Made by a program: the position numbers and the translations under genes
Assembly (NCBI RefSeq): GCF_036227405.1
Contig: NZ_CP109473.1
Coordinates: forward strand, 3,596,001-3,660,000
Direction of reading: 5' to 3'
Length of the DNA stretch: 64,000 nucleotides
DNA from: Streptomyces sp. NBC_01460
Lineage (GTDB): Bacteria; Actinomycetota; Actinomycetes; Streptomycetales; Streptomycetaceae
The notes under the pieces: generated by a model
Database searches by the model: none
What the model was told of the DNA's origin: nothing
What the model saw: the letters and a program-made list of their open reading frames with translations, nothing else
Shown here: positions 33,485 through 41,238 of the stretch, one piece after another
How positions within the stretch are numbered: position 1 is the stretch's first letter
How the letters are laid out: the number at the start of each line of letters is the position of its first letter

Positions 33485-33608
33485 GATCATCCGGGACAGA
33501 ACCCCTCCATCGGCGCACCCAGCGAGCGGTCCCCCGGCACCCGGAACAGGCTGATCGCCAGAGCGCAGTCAGGGCCGGCCGGCTGCCGCGGACCGAAGGC
33601 GACGCCCT

Positions 33609-34886
33609 ATGCAGCAGCCCCGCCACCGGATACGCGCCTACCGCCGCCCCCTCGCACTCGCCGGAGCATCAGCCCTGGTCATCGCCACGATGGCCTCGGC
33701 GAGCTCCACCCTCCCCGTCGCCAGCCGCGCCTCCGCGGGGCCGGTGGCCGCACCACGGGGGACCGGCCTCGCACCGTGCCGGATACCCACGGCCATGGGC
33801 GTACAGATGTCGGAGGGAATGCCGACACCGCCCGGCTACGCCCGCTCGACCGGGCAGATCAAGGCCCTCAACCTGATGATCGACTTCCCCGACGCGCAGG
33901 CGACGGAACCGGCGGCGGACCGGCTCGCGGAATTCTTCCCGCAGACCTCCGACTGGTTCCGCACCAGCTCCTACGGGCGGCTCACCTACCTGCCCGAAGC
34001 GCCCGTGAAGGACTGGCTGCGCATGCCCCTCCCGTTCTCCGAGTACGGGATCGAGCGCGGCTCACCCTACGAACCGGGCTACCGCAAGATGGTCAAGGAC
34101 CTGGTGTCCGTCGCCGACCCGCGGGTCGACTTCTCGGCGTACGACCTGGTCAACGTGCTGGTCACCCCGAACGCCGGCCCCTCCGCGCTGGACACCGTCC
34201 TGTCGGTGACCTTCTCCGGCAACGACGACGCCCCGTTCGCCGACGGCATCCCGCTCGCCAACACGTCCTTCGTCTACAGCCGCCAGGACGACGGCTCGGG
34301 CTCGTACGCGGAGACCGGCTACCGCGTCCTGCCCCACGAGAACGGCCACGTCTTCGGACTGCCCGACCTCTACACGCTGGAGGGCGGCGGCTCCGTGGGG
34401 CACTGGGACATCATGTCCGAGGACTGGGGGGCCAACAACGACCTCCTGGCCTGGCACAAGTGGAAGCTCGGGTGGCTGGACGGCGACCAGGTGAGCTGCG
34501 CCGCCATGCCCGGCACCAGCGAGCACCTCCTCGGGCCGCTGGCCACGACGGGCGGCCCGAAGCTGGCCTTCGTGCCGGTGAGCGCGCAGTCCGGCTACGC
34601 GGTCGAGGTACGGACCCCGGAGGGCAACGACGAAGCCGTCTGCCGCCCCGGCGTCCTCGTCTACAAGGTCAGCTCCGACGTGGACACCGGCCAGGGGCCG
34701 GTGTCCGTCGAGGACAGCACCGAGGACAGCGGCGGCTGCACCCGCCGGCCGAACGTCCACGCCGAGCTCTCCGACGCCCCCTTCCAGCCCGGCGAGACCT
34801 TCACCGACCGGGCCAACGGCATACGCATATCCGTGCTGGAGAAGGACGGCGACGGAAACTACCGGGTGCGGATCACCCGGCCGTGA
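33609..34886 (+). CDS. Secreted M6-family metalloprotease
   Basis: A 425-residue secreted protein. Signal peptide: basic MQQPRHRIRAYRRP, hydrophobic LALAGASALVIATMASA. The zinc motif is LPHENGHVFGLPDLYTLEG (HExxHxxGxxD form with Asn/Gly), followed by HWDIMSEDWGANN, characteristic of M6 (immune inhibitor A-like) peptidases. C-terminal beta-rich region contains SAQSGYAVEVRTP. It was annotated from ATG 33609. Divergent from the TetR gene; a CRP-like site lies in its promoter region. Confidence 0.9.
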   Translation: MQQPRHRIRAYRRPLALAGASALVIATMASASSTLPVASRASAGPVAAPRGTGLAPCRIPTAMGVQMSEGMPTPPGYARSTGQIKALNLMIDFPDAQATEPAADRLAEFFPQTSDWFRTSSYGRLTYLPEAPVKDWLRMPLPFSEYGIERGSPYEPGYRKMVKDLVSVADPRVDFSAYDLVNVLVTPNAGPSALDTVLSVTFSGNDDAPFADGIPLANTSFVYSRQDDGSGSYAETGYRVLPHENGHVFGLPDLYTLEGGGSVGHWDIMSEDWGANNDLLAWHKWKLGWLDGDQVSCAAMPGTSEHLLGPLATTGGPKLAFVPVSAQSGYAVEVRTPEGNDEAVCRPGVLVYKVSSDVDTGQGPVSVEDSTEDSGGCTRRPNVHAELSDAPFQPGETFTDRANGIRISVLEKDGDGNYRVRITRP

Positions 34887-34896
34887 GCGCCCAGCC

Positions 34897-35033
34897 CTCG
34901 CCCGTGCCCGCGTGCTCCGGGACCACCGCTCAGCCCCCGCCCGCGTGCCCCTGGACCACCCCGCTCAGCCCCCGCCCGCGTGCCTCCTGACCACCCCGCT
35001 CAGTCCTCGCCCGCGCCCGCGTGGCCTTGTACC
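34897..35033. repeat. Tandem repeats derived from the 3' end of the acyl-CoA synthetase gene
   Basis: On the minus strand the last codons of the synthetase gene (GCGGGGTGGT, then CACGCGGGCG, then GAGGACTGA) are followed by about three further ~34-base copies of the same block, each ending in GCTGA or GCTGG. The copies are noncoding spacer between the peptidase and synthetase genes. Confidence 0.8.
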
Positions 35034-36724
35034 ACCCCGCGCAGCTCCCTCTTCAGGACCTTCCCCGTGGCGTTCCGCGGCAGCGGATCCGGCGTCACCA
35101 GCACATGGGCCGGCACCTTGAACGCGGCCAGACTCCGGCCGACGTGTGCGCGCAGCGCGTCCGCCGTGACGGTGGCACCCCGGCGCAGCCGGACGACCGC
35201 CGCGACCTCCTCACCGAGCACCGGATGCGGAACGCCGAGCACGGCCGCGTCCTCGACGTCGGGATGGTCGTGCAGAGCGGCCTCGACCTCCACGCAGTAC
35301 ACGTTCTCACCGCCCCGGATCACCATGTCCTTGATCCGGTCGACGACCGCCACCCGCCCGTCCCGGCGGACCGCGAGATCCCCCGTACGGAACCAGCCCT
35401 CGGTGAACGCCGCAGCGGTGGCCGCCTCGTCGCGCCAGTATCCGCGGACCAGGGACTGGCCGCGCAGCCACAGCTCGCCGGCCTCACCGTCGGGCAGCGC
35501 CTCCCCAGCGGGACCCGCGATCCGCACCTCGGTGACCGGCGTCGGGGTGCCGACGGAATCCGGGTGCGCCCGGTAGGCGGCTCCGAAGTTGGCCAGCACC
35601 CCGCCGCTGGTCTCCGTCAGGCCGTAGCCGTTGCGCGGCTCGATCCGCTCCCCGTGCCGGGCGGTGAGCCGCGCGACCAGATCGGGCGGAGCCGCCGCGC
35701 CGCCCGTGTTCAGCATCCTCAGACCGTCCAGACCGTCTCCCGCGCGGTCCGCCGCCGCGAGCAGCTGGAGCGCCGTGGCCGGAACGCCCGCGAACACGGT
35801 GACCCCGTGGCTGCGGATCAACCGCAGGGCATCGTCGGCGTCCCATTTGGGCATCAGGACGAGGGTGCCGCCCACCGCCATGGCCGCGTAGAGGCTGGTG
35901 AACGCCGCGACGTGGAAGAACGGGAACGTCATCAGAGTGATCGGCGGCGCCCCCTGCCCCGGGATGACCCCGCGGCCGAGCGCCGAGGCGGCCGCCTGGT
36001 AACGCGGGTTGAGGGCCGCGCCCGCCTGCGCGAGGTGGGTGGCCACGGCGCCCTTGGGCCGCCCGGTGGTGCCCGAGGTGTAGATGATCGTGGCGTCGTC
36101 CTCGGGCCGGACCTCCACGTCGGGCGGTGGGGCCGCCGGATCGGGCTCCGGCAGATCGGCGTACCGCTCGGCCCCCTCCGGCACCTCTCCCCCGTGGTGG
36201 AAGACGACGAAGCGCGCCCCGGCCCTCACGCCCCAGGCCGCGGTCTTGGGCAGTTGCTCCCCGTCGACCAGCAGCACCTTCGGCTCGCAGTCGTCGAGGG
36301 CGTGGCAGAACTCCCCCTCGGTCCACCAGGCGTTGAGCGGTACGGCGACGAGACCGGCCAGCTGCGCCGCCCAGAAGGCGACCTGCCACTCGGGGTGGTT
36401 GCGCATCGCCACGACGGCCCGGTCACCGGGGCGCAGCCCGTACGTCTCGGTGAGCCGCCGGGCCAGCGACGACGCCGCGGCGAAGAACTCACCGTACGAG
36501 CAGACCCGTTCACCCGCGATCAGGAAAGGCTCGTCCCCGAACGCCCAGGTGGCCTCGACGAACTCCCGCAGGGTGCGCGGGCCGTGCGCGTAGACGAGCG
36601 GTCCGTGCTCCGCGCGCTCGACGGCGAACGGGGCCCCGGGCCCGGTCAGCGACGCCTCGATGCGGGCGGCCGGATCGTCGGCGGGGGCGGACGACGGAGA
36701 ACTGCTGCGGTCGGCATGCGGCAC
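35000..36724 (-). CDS. Class I adenylate-forming enzyme, acyl-CoA synthetase-like
   Basis: A 574-residue ANL-superfamily protein. A3 motif IIYTSGTTGRPKGAVATH, A5 NGYGLTETSGGVLANFG, A8 ELWLRGQSLVRGYW and WFRTGDLAVRRDGRVAVVDR, then IKDMVIRGGENVYCVEVE, and the C-terminal Lys in LPRNATGKVLKREL. It activates a carboxylic acid as acyl-AMP and then acyl-CoA (fatty or aryl). GTG at 36724 follows GAGAGG. The gene ends in repeat DNA, so the last 8 or so residues may vary between strains. Confidence 0.9.
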   Translation of the reverse strand: MPHADRSSSPSSAPADDPAARIEASLTGPGAPFAVERAEHGPLVYAHGPRTLREFVEATWAFGDEPFLIAGERVCSYGEFFAAASSLARRLTETYGLRPGDRAVVAMRNHPEWQVAFWAAQLAGLVAVPLNAWWTEGEFCHALDDCEPKVLLVDGEQLPKTAAWGVRAGARFVVFHHGGEVPEGAERYADLPEPDPAAPPPDVEVRPEDDATIIYTSGTTGRPKGAVATHLAQAGAALNPRYQAAASALGRGVIPGQGAPPITLMTFPFFHVAAFTSLYAAMAVGGTLVLMPKWDADDALRLIRSHGVTVFAGVPATALQLLAAADRAGDGLDGLRMLNTGGAAAPPDLVARLTARHGERIEPRNGYGLTETSGGVLANFGAAYRAHPDSVGTPTPVTEVRIAGPAGEALPDGEAGELWLRGQSLVRGYWRDEAATAAAFTEGWFRTGDLAVRRDGRVAVVDRIKDMVIRGGENVYCVEVEAALHDHPDVEDAAVLGVPHPVLGEEVAAVVRLRRGATVTADALRAHVGRSLAAFKVPAHVLVTPDPLPRNATGKVLKRELRGVVQGHAGAGED

Positions 36725-37332
36725 GAACGGCCTCTCAGTTACTGCGGACTGACTCAGCGGCCCGGCGACGCTATGCCCGCACCGTGCCCCCGTCAACCAG
36801 CTCCGCCCGGCCGGGGGACGGCCCCGGCGACGGCCGGTGGCGGCAGCCCGTCCGGGCTCGGCCCCCGGCCGTGAGGGGACGGCCGCTCCTACCGGAACGC
36901 GGGCAGAACACGCTCCGCCCAGGCGGCGAAGGGGGCGGCGGGGTGTCCCAGGACCTTCTCGATGTCCGGGCTGACCCGCTGTCCGGCGGGAAGGGGCAGA
37001 CCCAGGACGTCCGGCGTCCCGTCGACGAAGGCACGAACTCGGCGCGGCCTGGCGCCGCTCTTCGCCCACCTCGCCAGCTGGGTGGACAACCTGGCGCGCG
37101 TCGAGCAGGCGCGCCGGACGTTCGACGACGTGGGGGAGGCGGCCTCCGGCCGCCGTCACTGAACCGGCGGGGCGTGACACCACCGCGACCGTGCGTCCAC
37201 CGCCCCACCCGCTACACTGTCGGCGGTGGCCCGGACCTCACCAGCCGGACCGCCACGCACCTGTCGGCAAGCCGACCTGCTGCCCGTCGCCCACCCGGGC
37301 GGGGCTCGGGGACACGCTTATCGGCAGACCCC
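36725..37332. other. Interval with gene remnants upstream of tRNA-Arg
   Basis: About 600 bases without an intact gene. It contains the oxidoreductase C-terminal fragment at 36889-37089 and a short Arg/Ala frame on the other strand at about 37050-37160 (FAHLASWVDNLARVEQARRT), either a gene remnant or a shadow. Past 37170 is the tRNA-Arg promoter region, where I see no strong consensus. Confidence 0.45.
36889..37089 (-). pseudogene. C-terminal fragment of an NAD(P)-binding (NmrA/SDR-like) protein
   Basis: The frame ends VSPDIEKVLGHPAAPFAAWA and ERVLPAFR, which looks like the C-terminal end of NmrA/epimerase-type oxidoreductases (pattern: ...VLGRPARTFAEWA...AAFR). Only about 50 recognisable residues remain; no Rossmann GxxGxxG part is found upstream in any frame. 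I read it as a decayed remnant, but a small real gene cannot be excluded. Confidence 0.4.
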
Positions 37333-37405
37333 GCCTTCGTAGCTCAGGGGATAGAGCACCGCTCTCCTAAAGCGGGTGTCGCAGGTTCGAATCCTGCCGG
37401 GGGCA
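37333..37405 (+). tRNA. tRNA-Arg (anticodon CCT), AICE attachment gene
   Basis: Cloverleaf: acceptor GCCTTCG with CGGGGGC, D-arm AGCTC/GAGC, anticodon arm CCGCT-CTCCTAA-AGCGG (CCT, decoding AGG), T-arm GCAGG-TTCGAAT-CCTGC. CCA is not encoded. The 3' 44 bases from the anticodon loop on are repeated at 46800-46843, so the gene is the integration site. Two acceptor pairs (T-G) are wobble. Confidence 0.95.
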
Positions 37406-37407
37406 CA
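37364..37407 (+). repeat. attL, 44-bp att core in tRNA-Arg
   Basis: Starts CTCCTAAAGCGGGTGTCGCA and ends CCGGGGGCACA; identical to 46800-46843. Bases before and after differ, so these are the limits of identity. Confidence 0.92.
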
Positions 37408-37411
37408 GCAC

Positions 37412-37454
37412 AAAGGGCCAGTTCGGAGGCTTGATCCTCTCGAACTGGCCCTTT
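37412..37454 (+). terminator. Element-borne terminator after tRNA-Arg
   Basis: AAAGGGCCAGTTCGGAGG (37412-37429) pairs with CCTCTCGAACTGGCCCTTT (37436-37454) with one bulge. It lies just inside attL, so the integrated element replaces the host tRNA terminator with its own. It also faces the end of int. Confidence 0.85.
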
Positions 37455-37486
37455 CGCATGAGCACGCTCGTGCCACAGACGTGCCA

Positions 37487-38614
37487 CTACGTCCCGGCGT
37501 CTCCCTGCTGCTTACGGATCATCGCCCCCAGCCGATCGGCGATCGCGCGGTCCCGGTCGGCTGTCATGTGCTGATAGATCAGTGCCGCACGCGCCGTGCT
37601 GTGGCCCATGCGCGTCATCAGCTCACGCGTGCTCGCCGTCGCAGCGACGAGGTTGTTCCCCGTGTGCCGCAGATCGTGGAAGTGGACGTCCGCAGAGATG
37701 CCCGCGGCCTTACGCGCCTTGATCCAGTCGTCCCGGAAGTTGCTGCGCCGCAGCTGTCCGCCCTGGGGGCCGAGGAAGATGTGGCCGTCGCGACCGGCAC
37801 CCGCGTAGCGCTCCAGGTGCTCGATGACGTCGGGCAGGATTTCGTCCGGGAAGGCGACGGGGCGGACGCCGGCCGCCGACTTCGGAGCCTTGTCGAAGAG
37901 CTTGCCGTTCTGCATCTCGGCCTGAGCGCGCTGCACCAGGACCACGCGCCCGGCGGTATCGATGTCGCGGCGGCGTAGAGAGGCCAGCTCACCGAAGCGC
38001 AGCGTGGTGAACGCGGCGAGCAAGACGAGCAGCCGGTACCGGGGAGCGATGGCGTCGGCAGCGGCGTACACCTCAGCCACGGTCAACACAGGCCGCTCGG
38101 GCACGTCGTAGCGGTCTGCGCCCTTGACCCGGCAGGGGTTACGACGGATCAGTTCGTCATCAACCGCCGTGTTCATGATCGCTCGGAGGACCTGATAAGC
38201 CTTGACGACGGTCGGCTCCCCCACTCCAGCCGCGAGCAGCTTTCCGCGCCAGGCCCGGACGCGGGACGTGGTCACATCGGCCAGAGATCCGGATCCGAAC
38301 GTCGGCGTGATGTGCAGCCGGATGACTGCCTCGTTCCGTTCCCTGCTGCGGTCGGCGAGCTTGCGGTCCCGAAGCCAGGCATCGGCGTACGCGGCGAAAG
38401 GGACGACGCCCTTGTCCGGGTCTTCCCACTGGCCACGCGAGATGTCCGCCTCGATGTGGGTCAGCGCGACGTCTGCGTCTGTCTTGGTCGCGTAGGTCTG
38501 CTCGGCACTGCGGAGCTGCCCCGTCGCAGGGTCACGATATCGAGCCTGCCAACGACCAGACCGCAGCTGCCGAACGGAGCCGAAGCGCCGACGAATGCCC
38601 TTCTTGTTGGCCAT
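37487..38614 (-). CDS. int: AICE tyrosine recombinase (integrase)
   Basis: A 375-residue site-specific recombinase. N-terminal AP2-like/arm-binding region RFGSVRQLRSGRWQARYRDP, SAM-like core-binding domain (residues about 70-160), catalytic domain with Arg206 (TTLRFGELASL), His313-x-x-Arg316 (HFHDLRHTGN), His338 (MGHSTARAALIYQH) and Tyr347. It catalyses attP x attB at tRNA-Arg. ATG 38614 overlaps the xis stop (ATGA). It ends 80 bases from attL, transcribed toward the tRNA. Confidence 0.95.
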   Translation of the reverse strand: MANKKGIRRRFGSVRQLRSGRWQARYRDPATGQLRSAEQTYATKTDADVALTHIEADISRGQWEDPDKGVVPFAAYADAWLRDRKLADRSRERNEAVIRLHITPTFGSGSLADVTTSRVRAWRGKLLAAGVGEPTVVKAYQVLRAIMNTAVDDELIRRNPCRVKGADRYDVPERPVLTVAEVYAAADAIAPRYRLLVLLAAFTTLRFGELASLRRRDIDTAGRVVLVQRAQAEMQNGKLFDKAPKSAAGVRPVAFPDEILPDVIEHLERYAGAGRDGHIFLGPQGGQLRRSNFRDDWIKARKAAGISADVHFHDLRHTGNNLVAATASTRELMTRMGHSTARAALIYQHMTADRDRAIADRLGAMIRKQQGDAGT

Positions 38615-38823
38615 CAGGCAGCCCTCCGGAGTCCGGCTCGCCGGATCGTCAAAGGCTCCACCGTGTTGGCCGTGACAAAGGCCGCTACGGCCGTCTCGGG
38701 GATGCGGACGTGTCGACCGACCTTGACGAAGGTGATCCGGCGTTCCTCGATCAGCCGCCGGGGGAACCGGACGGTCGTGCCGAGGAGTTCGGCGACCTGG
38801 TCAACGCTGAGCAGTCGTTCCAT
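38614..38823 (-). CDS. xis: Excisionase-like MerR-type HTH protein
   Basis: A 69-residue DNA-binding protein: LSVDQVAELLGTTVRFPRRL then IEERRITFVKVGRHVRIPET, the winged-helix excisionase pattern used to steer integrase to excision. ATG 38823 is 2 bases past the rep stop, and its stop overlaps int, so rep-xis-int are coupled. Basic tail LTIRRAGLRRAA. Confidence 0.88.
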   Translation of the reverse strand: MERLLSVDQVAELLGTTVRFPRRLIEERRITFVKVGRHVRIPETAVAAFVTANTVEPLTIRRAGLRRAA

Positions 38824-38825
38824 GC

Positions 38826-40232
38826 TCACCACTCCCCTGTGGTGTCGAGCGCTTGGAGTTCGGCGCGGTGTTCGCGGGCGGTGTCGCGGTTGTGTTGGAT
38901 GTCGCGATGAATGTTGGCGGCGAGCCAGGATTCGCCGGGGGTGTGGCCGTGGCCGGCGTAGGCCCAGTGCGCGAGGGTGAGCGTGGTGGCTTCGGGGTGG
39001 TCGTCCGGATCGGGCAGGCCGAGGGCTTCTCGCTGCTGTGCGGCGCGGTAGTCGGCGCGGACCTGTCGAAGGGCCCCGAGGGTGGTGGAGTACCGGCGCG
39101 ACTTGGTGGAGAAGTGGCCGCGGAAGCCGAGCATGTGGGCCCAGTCGCGGAGCTTGCGGTCCGGGTAGGCGTGGTGGAGGTCGAGGCACGCTTCGATCAG
39201 CCGCCGAGGGTGGTCCGGTACGCCGAGGAGGATCAGGGCTTCTTTGTTGCCGATGCGGTGGTCCACAGTGCCGGTGGTCTCGGCTGCTTTGGTGGCGTAC
39301 TTGGCGACGTAGGAGGCAACGGCCTGTTCGGTGAGGTCTTCACCGTTACCGAAGGCGCCAATGGGCTGGACGTCGAGCTGCGTGCCCCAACGAAGCACCC
39401 ACTCGTTGACAATCCCGGCAGCCGGATTGGCCGGCACAGTGACTTCGACCCGGGCGGCAGCCGCGCGGATGGCGTCGTCGAGCAGATCGAGGGTGGCCCA
39501 GGCCGGGGGCGGCGAGTCCGGCCCGTCCGGACCGTCGAAGCGGATCACCGCGTGGAAGTGAACCGCTCCGCGCTTCTGATACTCAGCGACCTTCCCGAAG
39601 GACAGCCGGGACTGTTCCCGGGCGGCTTTCTGGGTGAGGCCAGCTCGGCGGGCGATCTCGCGGCGCAGGTAGATCGTGAAGTAGCGCCAGAGATCGGAGG
39701 CGTGGTTGTTCCACAGCACTGCTCCGGCGTAGTCGTAGGTGGCTGGGTCGAGCGGGGTGCCGAGCTCCGCAGCCGTTTCGGGGTGGTGGGTGCCGCAGCG
39801 GCAGGGCCGGTTTCCGGGCCGGTTGTGGACCGGGCCGAACGAGGGGGCGGTGAGGGTGGCGAAGACCCGCGGGTGGTTGCGGATGGTGTGCGGGGTGCCC
39901 TTGTCCGGATCTCCGGTGAGCCCTGCCCGGATGAGGTGGTACGTGTCGCCCGCGTAGGTCCAGGCGCAGGCAGGGCAGCGGGAGGCACGGCGGTTGCCGC
40001 AGGCAATCCGTAACCGGCCCCCGGGCTCGGTGTCGGTCGTGTAGTGGTGCAGGAGGGTCCCGGTTGCCCGGTCGGTGGTCTTGGTGGCGCCGGTGAGGTG
40101 GATGGGCTGTGCGCACCCTTGGGTGCGGCGGATCTGCTCTTCCCAACGGTCGAAGCCGGTGGACCCGGCCACCCTCAGCACATCGGCGAGGGTGGCCGGG
40201 TCCAGGCCCGCCGCAGTGGCGGTGTCCGTCAC
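38826..40232 (-). CDS. RepSA-like replication initiator
   Basis: A 468-residue rolling-circle Rep of the AICE type. Zinc-binding region CGNRRASRCPACAWTYAGDT, VFATLTAPSFGPVH, the metal-binding YQKRGAVHFHAVIRFDG (HxH-like, conserved in RepSA), TEQAVASYVAKYATKAAETT (YxxKY catalytic Tyr motif) and LGFRGHFSTKSRRYSTTLGA. It nicks the double-strand origin to start element replication. GTG at 40232 follows AAGGAGAACCA. Its start overlaps the stop of the small gene at 40229-40396. Confidence 0.9.
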   Translation of the reverse strand: MTDTATAAGLDPATLADVLRVAGSTGFDRWEEQIRRTQGCAQPIHLTGATKTTDRATGTLLHHYTTDTEPGGRLRIACGNRRASRCPACAWTYAGDTYHLIRAGLTGDPDKGTPHTIRNHPRVFATLTAPSFGPVHNRPGNRPCRCGTHHPETAAELGTPLDPATYDYAGAVLWNNHASDLWRYFTIYLRREIARRAGLTQKAAREQSRLSFGKVAEYQKRGAVHFHAVIRFDGPDGPDSPPPAWATLDLLDDAIRAAAARVEVTVPANPAAGIVNEWVLRWGTQLDVQPIGAFGNGEDLTEQAVASYVAKYATKAAETTGTVDHRIGNKEALILLGVPDHPRRLIEACLDLHHAYPDRKLRDWAHMLGFRGHFSTKSRRYSTTLGALRQVRADYRAAQQREALGLPDPDDHPEATTLTLAHWAYAGHGHTPGESWLAANIHRDIQHNRDTAREHRAELQALDTTGEW

Positions 40233-40396
40233 TGGTTCTCCTTGGGCGGGTGGTTGTCGATCCAGTCCTCGGCGCACACCTTGTGGACGGGCTTGCCCCG
40301 GTCGGAGCGCAGCGGGGTGGGCTTGTCGCAGAGCACGCAGGGCTTGTCGCCGGTGGGGTCGAAGTGCTTCTTGTCGCTCCAGTCCAGGAGGGCCAT
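40229..40396 (-). CDS. 55-residue cysteine-rich AICE protein
   Basis: Reads MALLDWSDKKHFDPTGDKPC, then VLCDKPTPLRSDRGKPVHKV, then CAEDWIDNHPPKENQ. A CxxC plus VHKVC arrangement suggests a zinc site. The stop TGA overlaps the rep GTG (CAGTGACG), so it is translationally coupled to rep. Such small genes precede rep in many AICEs; function unknown. Confidence 0.8.
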   Translation of the reverse strand: MALLDWSDKKHFDPTGDKPCVLCDKPTPLRSDRGKPVHKVCAEDWIDNHPPKENQ

Positions 40397-40401
40397 GGGG
40401 C

Positions 40402-40584
40402 TCACACCCCGACGCGGGTGCGGGAGCGGGCGGGGAGGGTGTGGCCGGTGCCGTGGCAGGCGGGGCAGGCTGCGGTGATGGTGTGCCGGTGCCCGGTGGG
40501 GGTGGTCTGGCCGGTGGTGACGGCCACGGTGGGGAAGCCGTCGCAGTGGGCGCAGATCGGCCGGGGGCGGGTGTGCTGGGGCAT
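40402..40584 (-). CDS. 60-residue zinc-finger-like AICE protein
   Basis: Two CxxC pairs (ICAHCDGFPTV and CPACHGTGHTL) as in DnaJ-type zinc ribbons, with basic/Thr-rich flanks. ATG 40584 has AAAGGGAG upstream. It is the first gene of the rep module, after the hairpin at 40631-40670. Function unknown; possibly a regulator or DNA-binding partner. Confidence 0.75.
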   Translation of the reverse strand: MPQHTRPRPICAHCDGFPTVAVTTGQTTPTGHRHTITAACPACHGTGHTLPARSRTRVGV

Positions 40585-40630
40585 GATGGAGCTCCCTTTC
40601 GGGTCCGTTGGATCTGGATTGGGTTGGGCG

Positions 40631-40670
40631 CCCGGGGCGGCGGAAACTTGGCGGTTGAGGCCGCCCCGGG
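40631..40670 (-). terminator. Hairpin separating transfer and rep modules
   Basis: CCCGGGGCGGC (40631-40641) pairs with GCCGCCCCGGG (40660-40670); an 18-base loop. It follows the stop of the 113-residue gene and precedes the rep module. Confidence 0.6.
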
Positions 40671-40675
40671 GGCTG

Positions 40676-41017
40676 TCAGCGGTTGTGCTGGTGGTTCAGG
40701 AGCGAGCGCAGGACGACGGCGCAGATCGCGACGGACGCGGCGGTGATGGCGACCGCGAGGAGCATCGAGACCAGGACCGTTCCCACCACGAGGACCAGAG
40801 CGGTCCCGCCCGCGGCGGCGACGACCAGGGCGCCGGGGGTGAACTGCACCGAGGGCCGACCCGCCGGGACCGGAGCGGACACGTGCGCGGGGGCCGGGCT
40901 GGTCGGTGTGTGGTGGCAGTCGCAGGCCGGGGGGTGCACGAGGCCGGTGAGGGGCCGGACGAGGGACGTGTCTGCGGTGGGCGCGGTGTCCGGGGCCGGG
41001 TACTTCGGGGTGAACAT
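40676..41017 (-). CDS. SpdD-like membrane protein
   Basis: A 113-residue protein: N-terminal hydrophilic part with a HxxC-like CDCHHTPTSPAP stretch, then two long hydrophobic segments FTPGALVVAAAGGTALVLVV and GTVLVSMLLAVAITAASVAI and a basic end LLNHQHNR. Position in the transfer module and size match plasmid-spread (Spd) proteins thought to form the intramycelial spreading pore. Confidence 0.7.
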   Translation of the reverse strand: MFTPKYPAPDTAPTADTSLVRPLTGLVHPPACDCHHTPTSPAPAHVSAPVPAGRPSVQFTPGALVVAAAGGTALVLVVGTVLVSMLLAVAITAASVAICAVVLRSLLNHQHNR

Positions 41018-41029
41018 GGGTTTCTCCTC

Positions 41030-41218
41030 TCAGGGGTTGCAGCGGTGGGTGCGGGCGGCGAGTTCGGCGGCGGGACGGCCGTGGTAGTCGGCGGAGAAGT
41101 TGCAGCCGGGAGCCGTACAGGCGGCGGTGTGCTTGGTGCGGCCTCGGCCGTCGTAGTGCGTGCCGACCTGTACGGGGCCTATGCGGATCACGTTGGTGAA
41201 GCGGTTCGGGCGCGGCAT
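41030..41218 (-). CDS. Small mobile-element transfer protein (SpdA-like)
   Basis: A 62-residue basic protein beginning MPRPNRFTNVIRIGPVQVGT, then TKHTAACTAPGCNFSADYHG and TAPE-like LAARTHRCNP, with CxxxxC and HRC residues that could bind zinc. ATG 41218 was selected for GGAGG 8 bases upstream, against the longer frame from 41242. Typically found with SpdB/TraB-type genes in AICEs. Confidence 0.75.
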   Translation of the reverse strand: MPRPNRFTNVIRIGPVQVGTHYDGRGRTKHTAACTAPGCNFSADYHGRPAAELAARTHRCNP

Positions 41219-41238
41219 GGCGGTACCTCCTCTTCTGC

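Noticed and set aside
36784..37434. 216-residue plus-strand frame running into tRNA-Arg
   Set aside because: It reads through the tRNA, giving VAQGIEHRSPKAGVAGSNPA, a known tRNA artefact.
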